A stretch of 64,000 nucleotides of DNA, from positions 4,340,001 through 4,404,000 of the forward strand of contig JBAIAC010000027.1 in NCBI GenBank assembly GCA_037349315.1. Reading direction: 5' to 3'. The position numbers were made by a program, and so were the translations under genes. This DNA comes from Chelydra serpentina. Lineage: Eukaryota; Chordata; Testudines; Chelydridae. A model generated the notes under the pieces. That model did no database searches and was not told the origin of the DNA. It saw only the letters and a list, made by a program, of their open reading frames with translations. The stretch's first letter is position 1; the number at the start of each line of letters is the position of its first letter. Below, piece by piece: positions 30,205-63,460 of the stretch.

Positions 30205-33040
30205 CTGTTTGAAAGAAACAGACTGACTAATAAATTATACTGAACCCAGGTCACAGCTAGAAAATACAACGGTACAATTCACTGTTTTAGATTCAATATA
30301 ATAATAATAATAGCTATAATAATCACTACGGAGCGACTGCTCCTTCATGCAAAATAGAGAAAGGGGGAAGGATAGAGACCCGAAAGCTCACTCTAATGGG
30401 CCCATCTGCAGTTCACCTGATAATAACAAACTCACATGAGAATATGGTTTACACAGAAGGTTCGAATGTACTCATTAGAGACTTTGCTTATTGGACCCCG
30501 TGGCATCATAATGGAAATAGACTGAGCTGTGTGCGGGGGTAAACAATGGAAGTGAGACAGGATTTAAGAGGACCCGCTGAAGCAATGGTCAGAGTCCATC
30601 TAAGGGAAGGATCCCAAAGCCTTGAGAGGTGCACAGATCTACAGGATCATAGGGCTCTGGATAAGGACAGTACAGAGCGGTTAAAACAGGCTCCAGTTAC
30701 TGGGTGCTTTCTGCTCACGGCCAGAGCCCCCAAACGCTTCTAATCACAGAGCACTCAGCCCTTCCCTGCACCTGGTGCATCCCGTATTCAGCACTTCCTT
30801 CCCCTTGTATCCCCTACTCACCGCGGCCGCACGCAACAGCCTCCCTTACACCCCACTACCCCGCGCGCCTGGCACTCAGCACCCCCGCCCTACACCTCCT
30901 ACCCCGCGTGCCCCATTCAGCACCCCCGCCCTACACCTCCTACCCCGCGTGCCCCGCACCCTACACCCCACCACGACGCACTCAGCACCCCCGCCCTACA
31001 CCCCAAAACCCCGTGCGCCCCGCACTCAGCACCCCCACCCTGCACCCCAATACCCCGTGCGCCCCGCACTCAGCACTCCCGCCCTACACCCCCCATCCCG
31101 CGTGCCCCGCTCTTAGCACCCCCGCCCTACACCCCACCACCACGTGGGCCCGCGCGCCGCACTCCCTCCCTCAGCCCTATTACCCGGCTTCAGGTCCGCA
31201 AACACCCGGCACGCCCCTCCCCCCGCCCTCTCCATTACCCCCGCACAAACGTTGACCGCTACAGGCCCCTCTTCGCCTCGCTCCTCCATCCCGACCCCCT
31301 CTCCAATCCGCCCCCCACAGCACCTCGGTCCCCACCTGGCAGCGCGTGGCCGCGGGGCCCTGGCCAACCGTCGAGGGAGGCGACCGTTACTGGCGAGGGA
31401 CGGAGGCCTCCACAGGACACAGTTCCCGAGGGGTGGAAGCGCCGCAGGTCCAAGGAGGGCGGGATGTTGGGGGGAGGTATGGAGGCTCCCCTGGGCCACA
31501 ACTCCCTGGCATGAAGTGCGAAGCGGGGGCAGCACGGGCTTTCACCTGAAGTTTGTCCAGATCACTCTTCTGAGGAGATTAACCCGCCCTGTGGGCAGGG
31601 GAGCAGTCGGAGGGCTCACTACAGGCTACGCCATCCCCCCAAACTTCTGCTTCGTGCACATCATGCCTCCAACGCGCTACCCAGTCGGTGCACACCCGGC
31701 ATTGAACGCCTTGCCAAGCGCCCTTCGTGCATTTCACAGGATGCCGGGTGTACAGTACACACACAACAACACACACTGCTCTGTGCACACAACGGGGGGG
31801 CCAAGGGAGTACATTTTAGCCACATTTCTCTGGCAACGTCATGATTTTCAAACTGGATCTTTCCATTTTTTAAATATTAAGCGGAGCCACGCGAATCAGC
31901 TGCCACGCAGCACTGCCTGCATCAGAATGCAGACACAAAAATAACCCAGCAATCTGAGCTGCACTCATTAATCTCAGTGGGGCTGTTCACTTGGAAGCCT
32001 ATGGTCATTTACACGTCTACATTGTTGAGATTTCAGCACGAACAATGAGCTCAACTAGGGCTGTGGGTCGAGCCTGGGATATTATTCTGAGCAGAGGTTT
32101 TTCATACCACTACTTTTATTTTCCATTGTTTTCCCTAAAGATATGTCACCTCATGTCCCGACTGTGTAATTGGCTGCTCCCAATAGTCATGGCAGGGTTA
32201 CACGAACATTTCTGCCTGATCAAATGGACTACCCAATCTGTGGGGGCAACTGTAGCATTATACTCAATTAAACACAACCAAATTAAAGTAGTTGCTTGTC
32301 TGTAGTCTCATGTCTCAGACAAATCCTGCAATTCCTGGGCTGTCCTTGTCTCTTTCTTGGAAGATGAAGGACTAAATGGAGAAATAATTCACCTGCCAAG
32401 TCTTGTATTCAGATCACACTTCCTTGCCCTTTGGGCACGGAGATTATAAAGCAAGCCCTAAAGTCTGCTATACCAGCAAAGATTTCTCTCTCTTTCAGCT
32501 ATATGTGCCCTGACTCACAATGGAGTTTGGACTAATATTACAAATGCCAGTCTCTCACTCACAGAAGCAGCTATATCATTGAAACACCCATCTGAGGTAG
32601 ACAAGAGTGCTGTGCCAGGGCACAACATGTGGGTTCAAGTAGGGTAGGTGCCTATAGCAACACTTCCAACCCAAGCATTGTGATACCATGAGTCCACCCA
32701 CTCTAAGAATGGCTTAAAAATCATGCTTTAAAAAACAACCCTGTTTGGGGTTCTTTCTGTTGATCATTGCTTATACCAGAGCTGTGGAACTATATGTAGC
32801 TCTTCACCTCACCTCTTTGCTTCACGGCTGCACAGCTAGCTACAACAGATAGATGATGACTATTTGCATTACAATGGTGCCCATGATTTGCCAGTGCTGC
32901 AAAGGGGGGGGGGGCTTAGGGCTGGGGGCAAGCAGCACTTAAAGCTGCCCCTCTTTCAGGGTGCCCAACCTAACCTTTGTGACTGTAAGGCCACACACTG
33001 GCACCTGACCTGGGCCCCGCTGTACGCACCCAGGCTGGGG
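30205..33040. other. TEX14/RAD51C shared upstream region
   Basis: Should contain the untranslated 5' exon(s) of TEX14. One possible donor on the minus strand is CAG|GTGAAAG with its exon end at 31546, but nothing confirms it. Apart from the minisatellite near 31 kb I recognise no repeat or gene. Confidence 0.4.
30860..31145. repeat. GC-rich minisatellite
   Basis: About seven imperfect copies of a 40-65 base unit around 'actcagcacccccgccctacacc' with 'ccccgcgtgcccc'. Long open frames across it are artefacts of the repeat. Confidence 0.85.
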
Positions 33041-33049
33041 GCGCCAGTA

Positions 33050-33300
33050 TGAGCCAGCAGCAGGCTGAGCCCCTCACGGCCCGCACCGCGCGCCCTCCTC
33101 CGGCAGAAGAGGCTCCCTGCTGCCCGGCCGGAGTCGCTGGCCGCGGGCCGAGCTGGGGGAAGGGATTTAGGGCCAGGGCAGCGCCGGCGGGATCCCGGGT
33201 CGGTGGGAGGGGATTGGCCTGGGCCGGGGCGGGGGCGGGGGCGGGCCGGGGCGGAGCCCAGGCCTAGAGCTCTGGCGGCTTTGGGCCCAGCCTGGGGACC
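33050..33300 (+). promoter_or_regulatory. RAD51C CpG-island promoter, probably bidirectional with TEX14
   Basis: Very CpG-rich, with an inverted CCAAT (attgg, 33213-33217) and tandem GC boxes (ggggcgggggcgggggcggg, about 33226-33246) 55-90 bases before the RAD51C ATG. There is no TATA box. Divergent genes from one CpG island fit the human arrangement. Confidence 0.7.
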
Positions 33301-52843
<19,543 letters not shown>

Positions 52844-53960
52844 TACAAAGGATAAACTTCAACAAAGGTGTTATGTATGAAAATGTTTGAGCTAGAAACA
52901 TGGGTCCAACATCCAAGGGAGCCTGAGAAACTATTTGTAACCAAAACTGCTGTGTCCCAAATTACTTTAATATTAAACCCAGAATTTTGGACTGGATAAT
53001 TAAAATGTTTGTTTTTATGACTTAATTTGGCTTTACTAATGTTTTCTACAACCAGGGACTTCAGCTTCTTTAGTTGAAGAATATTATAGCTGCTGTTACT
53101 TGTATGTCTGAGCACGAGAGAGAGAGACTTGCTCCATGGAACAATGGGATCCAATTCAGTACATCAGATGACATAAGTCTTGATCATGCATTCGCTTGTG
53201 TGTGCTGCTGAACTTCAATAGGGCTCCGTGCAATGGTCAGTCCATATGGAACAAGCTGCAGGATAAGGGCCTCAGTCAATGGAACTGAAGCACCTGCTTA
53301 AAGATAAGAATGTGTTTAAGTGCTGTGCTAAATCAGGGCTTTAGCCCTTAACTACTGTGATGTCCCTGTTGGAGACCAATCAAAGCTTTCTAACAGCTGA
53401 AGCATTTGTTACTGGCCACGGTCAGAGCATACTGGAGAAGGACACAGGAATTGCTGTACTGGATAAGACCCAATCTTGGTGAATGGGAAACATTTGAGGT
53501 CTAAAGGGAAGAACATAAATGTACCCACTTGAAAATGCAGCAAAGATCTGGTCTCTCTCTCAGAAAATAAACCTAGAATGACTGATGGCAATTCAAAATA
53601 TTAATTATTGCAAGAACAGGGGGGTGCATTTTATAAGGTTTAGATACAAAAGCAAATATTTACCACAAAGGGAGTATGTATGTATTGACAACCTTGAAGC
53701 ACAGAACTTGCTAACGTGATTACTGGGGAAACCTAGCCAGCAGCCTAAATAGGAGATTCAAGTTGTGGGAGTCAGTAGCTATAATTTTTAATTTAGTAAT
53801 TCATCCTAAAATTGACTTTGCTTTGAAACAAAATTCAGTGCTGAATGTGAGTCACAAAACCACCTCCTTTATTTAAAATGCTGAAAGAGAGTGACAGTGA
53901 TTTCTGGATCATTATAGTGTTTAGATGTAATTTGCATAATAAAATACTGAGGAAAAATAT
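52844..53960 (+). other. RAD51C: RAD51C 3' untranslated region with candidate poly(A) signals
   Basis: Candidate signals are ATTAAA at 52972-52977, AATAAA at 53566-53571 and AATAAA at 53938-53943. Which one is used cannot be decided from sequence; the nearest gives a short UTR of about 150 bases. Confidence 0.45.
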
Positions 53961-54459
53961 TCAGGTGCCATCATGAGAATCAGGTATTGTCAAAATTAAA
54001 AATCCATGAATCAGGGAGAGCTACGTCGCAGAGGAAGAAAGACGACTGGGCTTGTGACTCAGACAAACATTGCAATGCAGGGGAGACGGGCAAACAAAAG
54101 GATTCTACCGCATCTGATGTCAGCAACCAAATGCTTCATTTGGGAATAATAGCTTCCTACGTCTTGCAGTGCTAGAGAAGGGGGAGTCTGACACAGTGCG
54201 CGTGCCTGCTTAGCCACATGGAAAACTGCATTGATTAAGGGTCTTGTAGCAACATTTTAAAAAGCACTGTGGATTACTACTGATGTAAATACTGTGGTTG
54301 CTACTCTGTAAGGATACTTATGAAAAAAATCTCTGTTTCAGTTAATTTACCTTATTCTATCATAAATTGTGCAACAATTTCTCCATCTTCAAGGGGCGTA
54401 TTTAAAGATCTCTCATATTTAATGGTAAATTCAGCTTATTGCTTATTTTTATTACATTA

Positions 54460-54690
54460 CAGTAGCACTTGGAGACCTCACTTGACAAGGGTTCAATTAT
54501 GCTAGGCATTGTACATAGAATAGTCCTTCCTCTAAATAGAAAGACAGACAAAGCATGCCAGGGCAACAGAAGCGCAGAGAGGTAAAGTAACTTGCACAAG
54601 GTCACACTGCAGATCAGTTGCAGAGTTGGGGATAGAAGATAGGTCTCCTAATGCAGTACAGTAGCCACTGGATCACATTATCCATAGTAT
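54460..54690. repeat. L2/MIR-like ancient repeat
   Basis: 'gaggtaaagtaacttgcaca' then 'aggtcacactgcagatcagt' and 'aggtctcctaatgcagtaca' fit L2/MIR wording. Confidence 0.5.
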
Positions 54691-54764
54691 TTTTCAGCTA
54701 AAGATCTCAGTCATTTATAAATATTAGTTAAGCCTGCCTTACAACTCCTAAACAATGTATTCCA

Positions 54765-54905
54765 CCTTGTATTTAGGTGTGAAACTCTGAGTACATTTCC
54801 ATGACCTAGAGACGAGTTCTGTGTATGCTTGGAAGCTAGTCTCTCTCACCAACTGAAGTTGGTCCAATACAAGATATTACCTCACCCACCTTGTCTCTCT
54901 AAACT
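54765..54905 (+). mobile_element. Penelope-like / Cry-type retroposon tail
   Basis: 'ttccaccttgtatttaggtg' through 'accaactgaagttggtccaa' and 'tattacctcacccaccttgt' is the same tail as at 18870-18990. Alternatively it is a tortoise Cry-type SINE end with the same wording. Confidence 0.65.
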
Positions 54906-54907
54906 CC

Positions 54908-55080
54908 TAGGTGAGTCATGGAAGTATTATCATCCCCATTTTCAGATGGGAAAGTTGAGGTGTAGAAAGATTAAATTATCTAAGGTCACACAGTTTAACT
55001 AGTGTACCTAGGAATAGAAGAACTCAAGCCTCTTCACTCCCAATCTGTTCCTCTAATCATTAAATACACTCCCTCTGATT
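54908..55080. repeat. MIR/L2-like repeat
   Basis: 'tattatcatccccattttca' and 'taaggtcacacagtttaact' are MIR/L2-type words. Confidence 0.5.
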
Positions 55081-56518
55081 TTACAAAAAATATGTATTTG
55101 CACTAATATGTATTTTTATATTGTTTTGTTGCCTAAATATCAAGGGAGACCTATTTGGTGTAGAAGTGTTCAGAACACTAGCTTTATGCAAGAAAGTATA
55201 GCTTCTGGTGTCAATCAGATTTTTTTTCAGAAAGTGCATATTACATAAGGATAGCTTAAAGGAATCCATCTTTGTTTTCATAACTGATGGATTTTTGCAT
55301 TGTTCTAGAAGGTGTCGGCCTCTAAATTATTGCATCTAACAGAAACCAGAACACCCCCTCAAGGCAATGTGGTCTTGTGAGTAGCTTCCACTGTTTTGGG
55401 TTGTTGCTTTTTTTTGGGGGGGGGGGGGGGGGGGGAAGAGGCAGGTTTCCTGGAGTAAACCACACTGGTGTATGACTTACACTGGGACAGTTACACTGTT
55501 GTAGCTACACTAGTGAAAATGCCCAGTAAAGGCTAGCCCTAGAGAGAAGGATTTAATGGCTGAGATAAAACTAGACTCAGTGGGCCTGATTCAATACTCA
55601 TCTGCATCAGAAACTCTGCTGGAATCCATTGAGCTATTCCAGATATACATGTGTATAAGCAAAAATCTGCCCATTGTCTCACCAATGAACTCTGTTTATG
55701 GCAAGGTGTTTTCTTGTGAGTGTGGCTGGAATCCTTTGTTGCACTTTGTATATTACTTCAAAACAGCAATGTGCTTAAAAAAAGTGGCATGGGAGAATTT
55801 TATGACTGCACAAATTAAGATCCTAACTAGCCAAGTTTGCAGCATTAAATAAAACATAAACATCAGCTTGTTTGGTTTGTTGCTTGAATGCCAGTCGTCT
55901 CTAAATGCAGGAACTGTAAAGATGGGGCTGAGCTTACTATTATTCAGTTTGGCACTACCACATTAAACTTGCCTATGGTGTGAGGAGCTATTGTGTTACC
56001 ACAACAAAATTCCAATCTCTACCACAGGATTTGGCAATAAGAAAACATGGTGCCTCATCTAGCAGCAGAATGCTGCTTTGAAATTCTTTATTCTAGGAAG
56101 AGAAAATTAACAAATTTATTTCCTCCTGACTCTACATGTTCTCTGCTTTGAAAACTCTTTTTTTCATTAAGCAGCAATGGGAAACCAATTAGCATCCAAG
56201 AAGAATAAACTTAAAATGCATGGGGGTGGAATAGCTTTGACTAAGTGTGGATGTGGAGTGAGGGTTCAAGTTATGAGACCAAATGTGCCTCCTTTAAGTC
56301 AATGGCAAAACTCCTGTTGGGGCTCATCCTGTCCCTGCTGAGGTCAAAATTTGGAACACAGTGCCCAGGGGGAAAAAATCTAAAATGTGAAACCAGCTCA
56401 CATATTGGTGAATTTAAAGTATTTTTTCCTTTGGCAGTGGATACTGGAAACTGGTTATGGTTGGGAAGCTTTATAAAAAGTTTGCAGCATGTCCTGCAGG
56501 TGGTCAGACTTTGGATGC
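55081..56518. other. Intergenic, nothing recognised
   Basis: AT-rich with a G-run near 55419-55434. No gene or named repeat was seen. Confidence 0.4.
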
Positions 56519-56775
56519 GCAACTTCAGCTACGTGAATAACGTAGCTGAAGTCGGCGTATCGTAATCGACTTACCTGGCCATGAGAACGGTGGCGAGTCG
56601 ATCGCTGCCGCTCCCCCGTCGACTCCGCTTCCGCCTTTCACCGAGGTGGATTTCCGGAGTCGACGAGGAGTGCGTTCAGGGATCGATTAAGCGCGTCTAA
56701 ACGAGACGCGATAAATTGATCCCCGATAGATCGATTGCTCCCTGCCGATCCGGCGGGTAGTGAAGACAAGCCCGT
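56519..56775. mobile_element. MITE related to the one at 3192-3459
   Basis: 'aataacgtagctgaagtcgg', then the inverted pair 'gcgtct...agacgc' before 'gataaattgatc', and a right part ending 'gtagtgaagacaagcccgtg'. CpG-rich compared with its surroundings. Confidence 0.65.
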
Positions 56776-57771
56776 GGTGAGAGAGGTGCTAAAATAAATA
56801 AATGTCAGATGAGATTAGTAATTTATAATAGTGGTTAGTTGACTAGTTTTTAGCTTTTGTCACTATCGACATTTACAAAATGAATGTACTTTTTTAGGAC
56901 TAGGTTTAGAATGAGATTGTAAAACATTTCACTGATGGATTGTCCATCGGAAAATCCTTCCCCCTTTCCTCCTAAGCCCATCTTTTTTATTTGGTATGAA
57001 ATGTGTAAATTGGAATGGGAAATCACTGAGACCAAGGTTTTAGCAGATTGTTTATACTGTGTTCAGGATCATAATTAGGTAAAGACACAAAAAGTATTAT
57101 TCTGCCCTAATTTACAGTGATTACCTCATAAAATAAGTTATAAATATAATGAGGGTTGGTATGATCTGTTTTTCCTAAGGAGTGGGGCTTGAGTGAATTT
57201 TACCCATAAATATATTCACTGTTAAGCACCAAACTACAAACTTGTCTTCTTCAAGCAAGAAATATTTTTAACATCTGTGCTACTGTAATGTTATAGAAAT
57301 ACTAGTCTAGTCATGTAGAAATTATACAAATAGTGATCAGTGCTAAGAGCAAAAGATGAAAATTACTGTACAAGGAGTAGAAATGTTATGCTGGAAAGAT
57401 TACTATACTTTCTACAGGACTATATATTATGTCTTACCTGAGGGCATTGTTTTCCAAGCAATATTTTATAGCTGATTCTTGCCTCCTGTTCATTTTATTA
57501 AGGCCCAGTTTCTATGTTCAGTGAAGTCAGTGGGAGTTTTGCCATTGACTTCAATGGGAACTGGATAAGTGTCAGATTACAGAAATCACATAATTTGGTT
57601 TCAACCAATCAGAAAGCAAGGACATGTTTAAAAATAGTTTTAATATAATAGTTTATAAAAGAAAGAAAGGAAACTATGCAGAGGTGATGAAGTGGCTTTT
57701 ACTAGGTCTTAGCACTTCCCATGCAGCTTCTTTGCAGTTATGCTGTTGAAATTCTAGTTTAATATGTTTCA

Positions 57772-57915
57772 GTGTAGTAGCCGTGTTAGTCTGTGTCAGC
57801 AAAACGAAAATAAGAAAGAAAAACTTGTAGCACCTTAGAGACTAACAAATTTATTTATGCTGAAATAAATTTGCTAGTCTCTAAGGTGCTACAAGTTTTT
57901 CTTTCTTATTTTAGT
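57772..57915. mobile_element. Second SINE-type head with snap-back hairpin
   Basis: The same start (gtgtagtagccgtgttagtc) and the same arm sequence as 46929-47054, with arms of about 48 bases (57807-57854 against 57865-57912), one internal mismatch and a different loop. Confidence 0.85.
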
Positions 57916-58895
57916 TTAATATGGTATCTCACATTTATTGATTGGGGGGTTTAAAATTAATCACTGGAGTTTTAGCAGCAAAGAACCAAATATATTTGTT
58001 CAGTGTTTCTCAAAAGAATTTTTAAAAAATAACTTCAAATCTTTCTGGATAAAAGAACAAGTTGTTTTTTTACATGCAAATTGTGCCTCTTACAAAATAT
58101 TGCATGTCAATATGAGATTTAACAATTAGTTACACCCTTAGCCCCACCACAGACCGCATCTTACATGAAGTGCCTAGTGAGATTTTCAAAAGCATCTTGG
58201 CACCTCACTCCCACTGAAATCACTCTTGAAAATCCCACCAGGCACCTATCTGCATCTTTAGATGCGTAAACACCTTTAACAATCTGGCCCTTAACCTCTC
58301 TCTTACCTTAGGATGAAACTGGATCCTCTGCCCTGGGGTGAATTTCACTCTTAGTGATTAAAATATTACTACTTTATCCCTCAAATGACAGGTGCTATAG
58401 AAATGAAAAGTATGAAGGCAGGGCCTAGCACAGCAATGCTGTCAGTAAGCCTTGTTGTTTGCTGATAGCCCCAGAGCTCTGTTCATCTCCATTTAGCAGG
58501 GGGGAGAAAACTGATACTCTTATGAGTGACTGATTAGTGAAGTGGATCAGCCTCAGATGGAATTTACTGGATTCTAGTATACTCGTGTGTGTTGTATGAT
58601 CGCAGGCCCTGACAGCATCCAGCACACACAACCATTGTGTGGTCATGAGTGTTTCCAAGAGACAGAAACCATCCCTTTGGCACTTATCTGCAACCACACT
58701 TCAATCACAGATGATTTTCTGGCACAACAAACTTCTTTGCCTTTGCTTAAAAGGAAACAACACAACACGTTTGTCTCTGCTACTATAGTATTTCTCTGTT
58801 CACAACTAGTTTCCAGGGGTAGGCCTTTTGGGGTGCTGCTTTTCATTCATTCTCCCTCCTGTGTATCCCTCTCCAATAGTTTTTCAAATAGAAGT

Positions 58896-59180
58896 AGGCC
58901 TATGTCTACACTTAAAATGCTACAGCGGCACAGCTACAGCTGCTGTAGCACCTCAGCATAGCCACTCATTACAGCAATGGGAGGAGTTCTCCCATTGCCC
59001 TAGTTAATTCATCTCCCCGAGAGGCAGTACCTAGATTGACAAAAAGGTTCTTCTGTTAACCTAGTGCCATCTACACTGAGGGTTAGGGTCATCTTAACTA
59101 CGTTGCTCATGGGTGTGGATTTTTCACACCCCTAAGCAACAAAACCGGGTCAATTTAACTTTTGAGTGTAAACCTGGCCT
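58896..59180. mobile_element. Complete MITE with inverted termini
   Basis: Left end aggcctatgtctacacttaa and right end tttgagtgtaaacctggcct are inverted. Internal 'ggtgtggatttttcacaccc' is a small palindrome. It is the most complete member of the family at 15540 and 15921. Confidence 0.75.
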
Positions 59181-62100
59181 CAGTAACACATGGACTTTTT
59201 CTCACTTCTGCTATTCAAACAATGAGCTGAATATTTTGAGTAATGCCTCTATAGGATGAGAAGTAATAGGAGATTGGAAACCCCTTGTTTTGGAATGCAG
59301 CTAGGTATTTGAGCATCATCTATGGACCTGAATCCTTAAGAACAAACTTGGCCTGGGAGAAAAGGAACAAAGTTATGGACACAGATCCTTAGGAGCATGC
59401 CAATACAATACTTACTGTGGTATAAGGACAGAAGTGACTTAAATTACTGTGTCTTTAAGACCTAGGAAATTCTGGATTCAGTGTTCAGAGACTTGTCACT
59501 TGAAAAAAGTTGTAGTTGTAGGTTATTGGAGACTGAACCTACAAAATTGGAGCTTGATGTTGCTTGTAAACAAAGGCCTTCTCACTGTACTAACTTGGTT
59601 CACTTTGTTGCTGCACTTGTTTGGATCCAATTACAATCATTATAGTTTGAGGAGTGATTGGGTTTACTGGATTTTGGGAGACATAAGAATATAGAACACA
59701 TGTCTTATGTGTCACTCCTTTCAGAGACACATTTATTATACCATAGTGGTATGTTTTTGTGAAAAAAATGGAAGTAGGTTTTGAATCACAATGTCTTTCA
59801 TCTCATGCTTGCAAGATGCACAAACAATGCAGTACAAGGATGGTAGTATCTTTCAACAGTATATTACAGAGTGTAATGTAATATATTCTCATGATACAAA
59901 TGTGTACACAGTGCTGTTGTAAACTTAAGCTGGTCAAACCCAACAGCAGTAGTCACTTAAAACTGAGAACATTACATTCTACATGCAAAAGGTTTGGTAA
60001 TTCCTTCGACAGGCTCCATTTGCCCATGGACACAAAAGTTAGCTTCCAAAATGCCTTGTTTGTTGCAAAGACCTTTTTAAAAGATCATGTCAAAATAATT
60101 TGTTTATAGGCTTTTCTGTGATGACACACTATTGGAACATATCACAATAAGTATATTGAAACACCTCCAAATATTTCTTGATGTTCCCAAGTATATTCTA
60201 CATGCCAATGTACTAAAGTTTCTTTCATGGTTAAAAAGAAGCATTTCACCATGCTCTTCCATACAATTCAGGTCACATCCCTAAGGCCTGCTCAAATCCT
60301 GCTACACTGTTCACTTGTACTTCTGCTTTTTATTCAGGAAATCAATTAGGGATTTGACCATGAGATTAGGATGTGGGTAATATTAAAAAATGTTACCTAT
60401 GACATGAAATTTCATTCTTGTTTTCCTGCTTTGAACATTTGGCTGCAAATGTGTTGATAAATATGCCACACACCTCATTAATTCTTTAAGTAGGAATGGT
60501 AAGTATCAGATTGTAAATGTCAGTTTTACTAACACCGTTTTCCACATAGGTCATAAAGAAAACTAATGTGTTATTTAAAGGAGGCCCTCAGGGTTAGATC
60601 GAATCTCTGCAGGAAGATATTAAAAGAAGAATTTTTTGTATAGGTACACTTTAAAGATAACCGCGAAAGAGGAAAAAAAGTGTATGCCATTTATTTATTG
60701 CTTTTTCTACATATTTACGAAAGCTTGAAAAGTAGAGGGTTGATTTTTTTGGGTAGTGGGGTAGGCTGTATGTTTTTCTTTCTGTATAGCTTTTTATATT
60801 TGCATTTCAGGTCTTGCCTACACTGTTTTTCCTAGAAGACACTATGAACCACTGGACTCCTAGTAAGACTGTAATATCACATGTACAAAGAGTGAAACCC
60901 GAACAATTTAGAGGGACAAGGAATTTTTAGACAGACTATTTAAAACTTCTTAGGGTAGATTCTCTGATTAATTCTGGCCCCTTTGTGCTGCTCTGGAAGA
61001 AAAAAGCAAATGGATCTGGTCTGCTGAGAATTTCCCCAGCATTGGGGAACTCTCAGCTGGTGCATGCCTGACACATCCAATTCCTGAGCAGTGGATGACC
61101 CTCTCTACCCAAGCGTAAGGGGTAGGAAGCTGTCAGGGTAGGGTGTGGCTGGAGCACACTGTACTACTACTATCCCCTCTTGGAATATAGTCCTTTGGGC
61201 ACTCTTGACAGCTGATGTTAAGTTTAGTGACCCCAGGCTGCTCTTACCTACTCTGGTGCTGAGACAGATCCACCCTGAGAAATGGGGAGCCATGACAGGC
61301 TCCCTGGTACCTTTTCAGTGGAGCAGAAATTTTTGTCCTTGTTTTTAATTTTGGTAATGTCACTTTAAGGCATTAGGAAAATTCTTGACAAACAGGTAGT
61401 AGAAAATATTTCTTTGTGGAAGCCTCAATACCCTTCCCTTCTTCCCTCATGAGCTGAGAAAACTCCTACTCCTGTTCTCTAGTTTTCCAGCAAAACCAGG
61501 AAGGACAACATGATATTCTTTATATTTCTAAAGCTAAAATAAAGGAGAATAGAAAACAAAACCTTTCATATACCCTGATGAAGTCAAAAATAACACAAGA
61601 ATCTTTGATTTCCTTTGGCAGTCAACTTTAAAACTCATCTTCTATTTGACAATATGCTGCAATCCAAAGTTGTCTGCCCCAAACTGCCTTGATTTGTGAA
61701 TCCATTTGCTTCAGCTACGCTTGGGGCACAGGAACCATTCATAATGCTGTTACTCAGCAGTCTGGAATTCATCAAAGCACTCTAGAATTTAGCTCCCAGG
61801 GTTGCTGGAAACAAAAAAAACCATATAATGTAGGAGCCAATCATGTGACTTAGATTAGTCCTACACAAGACAGAAAACTGTATTTGAATTCTCCTTTCGG
61901 GACAGAAGCAAGATAACAGTGAAGGTACTTTGTGTGGTAATTGCACACCCACAGTGTCTTATTGTGACTCAATGGCAGACTCTTGGCTGCCTAATGTAGC
62001 CACACCACCCACGATTACCATATGGTCTGTACTGTAGGTTAATGAGAGTGGTTCTTCATCTCCCCCCCCCCCCCCAGAAACAAATGTCACCCTGGCTTAG

Positions 62101-63448
62101 ATCCATAACTTCTTAATTTAATACTAGAAACAAAATAATGCTAACTTGATCTGTAGTACTAAAATCTAACCAAGTATCCTGAGTACAAAGTTATATGCTA
62201 TTTAATTTAAATTAGTGTCCTTTGCAATTACACAGATGATGGAAAACACATGGGGACTGCCAAGGTGATTCACAGACATCTGGCAACTTTAACATACAGT
62301 AATATGAAACAGAACTGCTATTTTCAAATATTTTCATATGCTGTTCAAGTAGACTAAGAAATGCATTTTTTAGGAGTTAAGACAAAATGAAGCAAGAGTC
62401 AAAGTAAAATTTTGTTTAAACCTTCCTTGGCAAGTCTTAATTGCTGTTTTGTAATGCCGTATGAAGATGATCAGACAGCTTGTTGAAATATGAAGTGCTT
62501 TCTTAATAGTATTAGTGTAATGGTAATTTTTAGAATTGTGTATTTTGTATGTGACAGAAAATACATTAATATTTGCAGGAGCCTAACCCACTGCAAACCC
62601 TAATACCCCATGATTTACCAGTGGACTATAACCAATGATCAGTGGCTCACACTTGCAGCCCATTTTTAGATACTTATATTCTCTTCAGGTCTTTAACTCT
62701 TTCACTGATGTTGCACACATGTACAAACGGACTTAAAAAAAATCAACTGCAGCTGTGGACTGTCATTAGCAAAAGGACTATTATTATTTGGCTCTTCAAA
62801 CCTGCCTGACAGACTTATAGAAATGCATTATAAATTAGAAAGAATGTAAGTGGTATATTGAAAATACATTCCTTTTTTCCCCCAGTATCAGCTACATCTA
62901 TGTATAATTCGTATATCACTTTAGTGATTACTGGCTGTGAAAGATGAAAAACAACGTTGACAAAATTTGCCTCTGTGGTTTTCACATACAAATTTGCCAC
63001 ACGATTAAGCAATAAGGTTGTCAGAGATATCATAAAATTAGTTTGGGCCCTGGAATAACATTCTCCAGAACAGGAGTCAGATTTACTGCAGCACCTAAGA
63101 TTCAATTATAATTGCTAGGGTACTGGTGCAGTAGGTTCTGCAAGCTACTGTCCTTATTATAATCAATTAAAAATTGGGAATATTTTTTAGTATTAGGCCT
63201 ATAATTTGTAATTCTACAAGGTACATATGATGTTAGGGATATTTGTCTCTTCCTTTGGGAACAGGATATTTTTAATCTCTGTGACAATTATACCTGCAGA
63301 TTGTGGGTGTTTAGAGACCTGATGGCTCTGGTCCACTTTTAGTAGCAATGAACAAAACAAATCAACATGCTTTTCATAAATGAAGGATATTTATTAGACT
63401 GCAGTAATTTATCAGCTGCAGTTTGTCTTTCACCAACTTTTAAGAAAT
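59181..63448. other. Intergenic, nothing recognised
   Basis: No coding exon, named repeat or regulatory cluster recognised; a C-run lies near 62062-62076. Confidence 0.4.
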
Positions 63449-63460
63449 TATATTCTATGT

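Noticed and set aside
31144..31944. 266-codon plus-strand frame beyond the minisatellite
   Set aside because: Low-complexity start, no recognisable domain, and located in the TEX14/RAD51C upstream region.
33049..33267. 72-codon open frame directly upstream of, and in frame with, RAD51C
   Set aside because: It ends at a TAG 33 bases before the RAD51C ATG and is composed of CpG-island sequence; the family has no such extension.
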